This document shows positions 5,168 to 7,098 of a DNA stretch of 7,098 nucleotides, piece by piece. The stretch is from Bacteroidota bacterium (GTDB taxonomy: Bacteria > Bacteroidota > Bacteroidia > NS11-12g > UBA955). Numbering within the stretch: position 1 is the first letter of the stretch; the number at the start of each line of letters is the position of its first letter. Made by a program: the position numbers and the translations under genes. The notes under the pieces were generated by a model. That model did no database searches and was not told the DNA's origin. It saw nothing but the letters and a program-made list of their open reading frames with translations. The DNA is taken from the NCBI GenBank assembly GCA_018969565.1, contig JAGWYC010000104.1:1-7098 (forward strand), read 5' to 3'.

Positions 5168-7084
5168 ATGAGCAACAAAATCATTGGTATTGATCTTGGC
5201 ACGACCAACAGCTGCGTGGCAGTGATGGAAGGCAATGAACCTGTGGTGATACCCAACAGTGAAGGGCGTCGCACTACACCCTCGGTGGTGGCATTCATGG
5301 ACAACGGAAACGGCGAGCGTAAAGTGGGAGATCCGGCTAAGCGTCAGGCCATCATCAATCCGAAAAACACCATCATGTCCATCAAACGGTTCATGGGTGA
5401 GCGTTTTTCCAAGGTAAAAACTGAATCTGAACGCGTCCCCTACGAGGTGGTACAAGGTGAAAACGACACTCCTCGCGTGCGCATCGGCGACCGCATGTAC
5501 ACTCCACAGGAACTCAGCGCCATGATTCTTCAGAAAATGAAGAAAACCGCTGAAGATTACTTAGGTCATGAGATTACCCGCGCCGTTATCACAGTGCCCG
5601 CCTATTTCGACGATGCCAGCCGTCAGGCCACCAAAGAAGCCGGTGAAATCGCAGGCCTCAAGGTGGAACGTATCATCAACGAACCTACTGCTGCAGCCCT
5701 GGCTTACGGCATGGATAAGAAAAACCGCGACATGAAAATTGCGGTGTATGACTTGGGTGGCGGAACCTTTGATATTTCCGTACTCGAACTTGGAGAAGGT
5801 GTATTTGAAGTAAAGAGTACCAACGGCGATACCCACCTCGGCGGTGACGACTTCGACCAGGTAATCATTGACTGGCTGGCCGATGAGTTCAAGACCGAAG
5901 AACAAATTGATCTGCGCAAGGACCCCATGGCCCTGCAGCGCCTGAAAGAAGCCGCTGAAAAAGCAAAAATCGAGCTTTCTTCCAGCACCGAAACAGAAAT
6001 CAACCTGCCCTATATCACCGCGGTGGATGGCATGCCCAAGCACCTGGTGCGCAAACTCTCCAGGTCTAAGTTTGAGCAACTGGCTGACAGCCTGATTCGC
6101 CGCACCCTGGAGCCCTGTAAAAAAGCACTCTCTGATGCCGGCATGAAGCCTTCTGATATTGATGAAGTCATTCTGGTGGGTGGTTCTACCCGTATCCCAG
6201 CCATTCAGAAGCTGGTGGAAGATTTCTTCGGAAGAGCCCCGGGCAAAGGTGTTAACCCCGATGAAGTTGTGGCCGTTGGCGCTGCTTTGCAGGGCGCTGT
6301 GCTCACCGGTGAAGTGAAAGACATCCTGCTGCTCGACGTTACCCCGCTGAGCCTGGGTATCGAAACCATGGGCAATGTGATGACCAAGATGATTGAAAGC
6401 AACACGACCATCCCTACCCGGAAAACGGAAACCTTCACCACCGCCGCCGACAATCAGCCCAGCGTGGAAATCCATGTGCTGCAAGGCGAACGTCCCATGG
6501 CCCGCGACAACAAAACCATCGGACGTTTCCACCTGGATGGAATCCCGCCGGCACCCCGCAGCGTTCCTCAGATTGAAGTGACCTTCGATATTGATGCCAA
6601 CGGCATCCTGAGTGTAACTGCCAAGGACAAGGCCACCGGCAAAGAACAGAAAATCCGTATCGAAGCCAGTACCGGCCTGAGCCAGGATGAAATCGCCCGT
6701 ATGAAACAGGAAGCCACAGAAAACGCTGAGGCAGACCGCCAGCGCAAGGAAGAGGCCGACAAACTCAACCAGGCTGACTCCCTTATCTTCAGCACCGAAA
6801 AACAACTTAAAGAATATGGTGACAAGATTCCGGCGGAAAAGAAAACCAACATTGAAACGGCCCTCGCAACCCTAAAAACTGCACATGAAAGCAAGGACCT
6901 GACCGCCATTGACAGCGCGGTGGAAGCACTGAATCAGGCTTGGCAGGCTGCAAGTGAGGATATGTATAAGGCAGCGCAGGAAAGCGGCAATGCCGGAAAC
7001 AATGATGCCCAAAACAACAACCCCGGCAGCGGAAACGCAGGCGACAGCACGGTTCAGGATGTTGACTTTGAAGAAGTGAAATAA
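5168..7084 (+). CDS. dnaK: Molecular chaperone DnaK (Hsp70)
   Basis: DnaK is the ATP-driven cytoplasmic Hsp70 that binds exposed hydrophobic peptides and works with DnaJ and GrpE. The 638 residues are the normal bacterial length and nothing is broken. The nucleotide-binding domain (1 to about 383) has IDLGTTNS (8-15), K73 in SIKRFMG (equivalent to E. coli K70), P144 and R152 of the interdomain relay, NEPTAAALAYG (171-181), YDLGGGTFDIS (194-204) with T200, and VGGSTRIP (337-344). The hydrophobic linker is DILLLDV (385-391). The beta-sandwich substrate domain covers about 392-500, the helical lid about 504-605. A flexible Asn/Gly/Ala-rich tail ends in DVDFEEVK, the conserved C-terminal motif. 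grpE and dnaJ are not next to it: upstream is a lipoprotein gene, and only 14 bases remain downstream. It likely has its own promoter in the 145-base gap. Confidence 0.99.
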   Translation: MSNKIIGIDLGTTNSCVAVMEGNEPVVIPNSEGRRTTPSVVAFMDNGNGERKVGDPAKRQAIINPKNTIMSIKRFMGERFSKVKTESERVPYEVVQGENDTPRVRIGDRMYTPQELSAMILQKMKKTAEDYLGHEITRAVITVPAYFDDASRQATKEAGEIAGLKVERIINEPTAAALAYGMDKKNRDMKIAVYDLGGGTFDISVLELGEGVFEVKSTNGDTHLGGDDFDQVIIDWLADEFKTEEQIDLRKDPMALQRLKEAAEKAKIELSSSTETEINLPYITAVDGMPKHLVRKLSRSKFEQLADSLIRRTLEPCKKALSDAGMKPSDIDEVILVGGSTRIPAIQKLVEDFFGRAPGKGVNPDEVVAVGAALQGAVLTGEVKDILLLDVTPLSLGIETMGNVMTKMIESNTTIPTRKTETFTTAADNQPSVEIHVLQGERPMARDNKTIGRFHLDGIPPAPRSVPQIEVTFDIDANGILSVTAKDKATGKEQKIRIEASTGLSQDEIARMKQEATENAEADRQRKEEADKLNQADSLIFSTEKQLKEYGDKIPAEKKTNIETALATLKTAHESKDLTAIDSAVEALNQAWQAASEDMYKAAQESGNAGNNDAQNNNPGSGNAGDSTVQDVDFEEVK

Positions 7085-7098
7085 TTGAATCCAAGAAT

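Noticed and set aside
5561..6805. Long open frame (414 codons) on the minus strand opposite dnaK
   Set aside because: It mirrors the codon bias of dnaK. Open frames antisense to dnaK are a known artefact that was once mis-annotated as a dehydrogenase. The product shows no family motifs, and dnaK itself is unmistakable.
1..7098. Mobile element, CRISPR array, tRNA or toxin-antitoxin pair
   Set aside because: No transposase or integrase motifs, no direct-repeat arrays, no cloverleaf-like sequence and no pair of small adjacent genes were found on reading both strands.

Overview
The window reads as a Bacteroidota chromosome segment of medium G+C. Three things support this: a C-terminal type IX secretion (T9SS type A) sorting domain on the first gene, a TAnnTTTG-type promoter element in the one divergent intergenic gap, and start codons mostly without a clear Shine-Dalgarno sequence. 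A large DUF4249-like lipoprotein and a DnaK ending in DVDFEEVK fit the same phylum. I cannot place it below phylum level. No RNA gene, mobile element or CRISPR array is visible.

Layout from left to right. Bases 2-1081 (+) hold the 3' part of a secreted right-handed beta-helix protein with a T9SS sorting domain; its 5' end lies outside the window. It converges, with 6 bases between the stop codons, on a leftward cluster of three genes. In transcription order these are a secreted jelly-roll plus coiled-coil protein of unknown function (3982-2519), panB (2512-1697) and a small PmtA-like SAM methyltransferase (1639-1088). The first two are 6 bases apart and almost certainly cotranscribed; the methyltransferase follows after a 57-base gap rich in inverted repeats.

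A 44-base divergent gap carries a clear TAATTTTG element for the leftward cluster. On the other side is a rightward lipoprotein gene (4027-5022) of a Bacteroidota outer-membrane-associated type. A 145-base intergenic region follows, with a hairpin just after the lipoprotein stop and a perfect 8-bp dyad about 50 bases before the next gene. The complete dnaK gene (5168-7084) closes the window.

The genes are a mix of housekeeping functions (pantothenate synthesis, chaperone) and cell-envelope or secreted proteins. I see no defence system or other coherent accessory system. The most interesting points are the CIRCE-like but sequence-unrelated dyad upstream of dnaK, the unusual jelly-roll/coiled-coil protein locked into an operon with panB, and the identity of the methyltransferase. 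No stretch longer than 300 bases lacks a gene.
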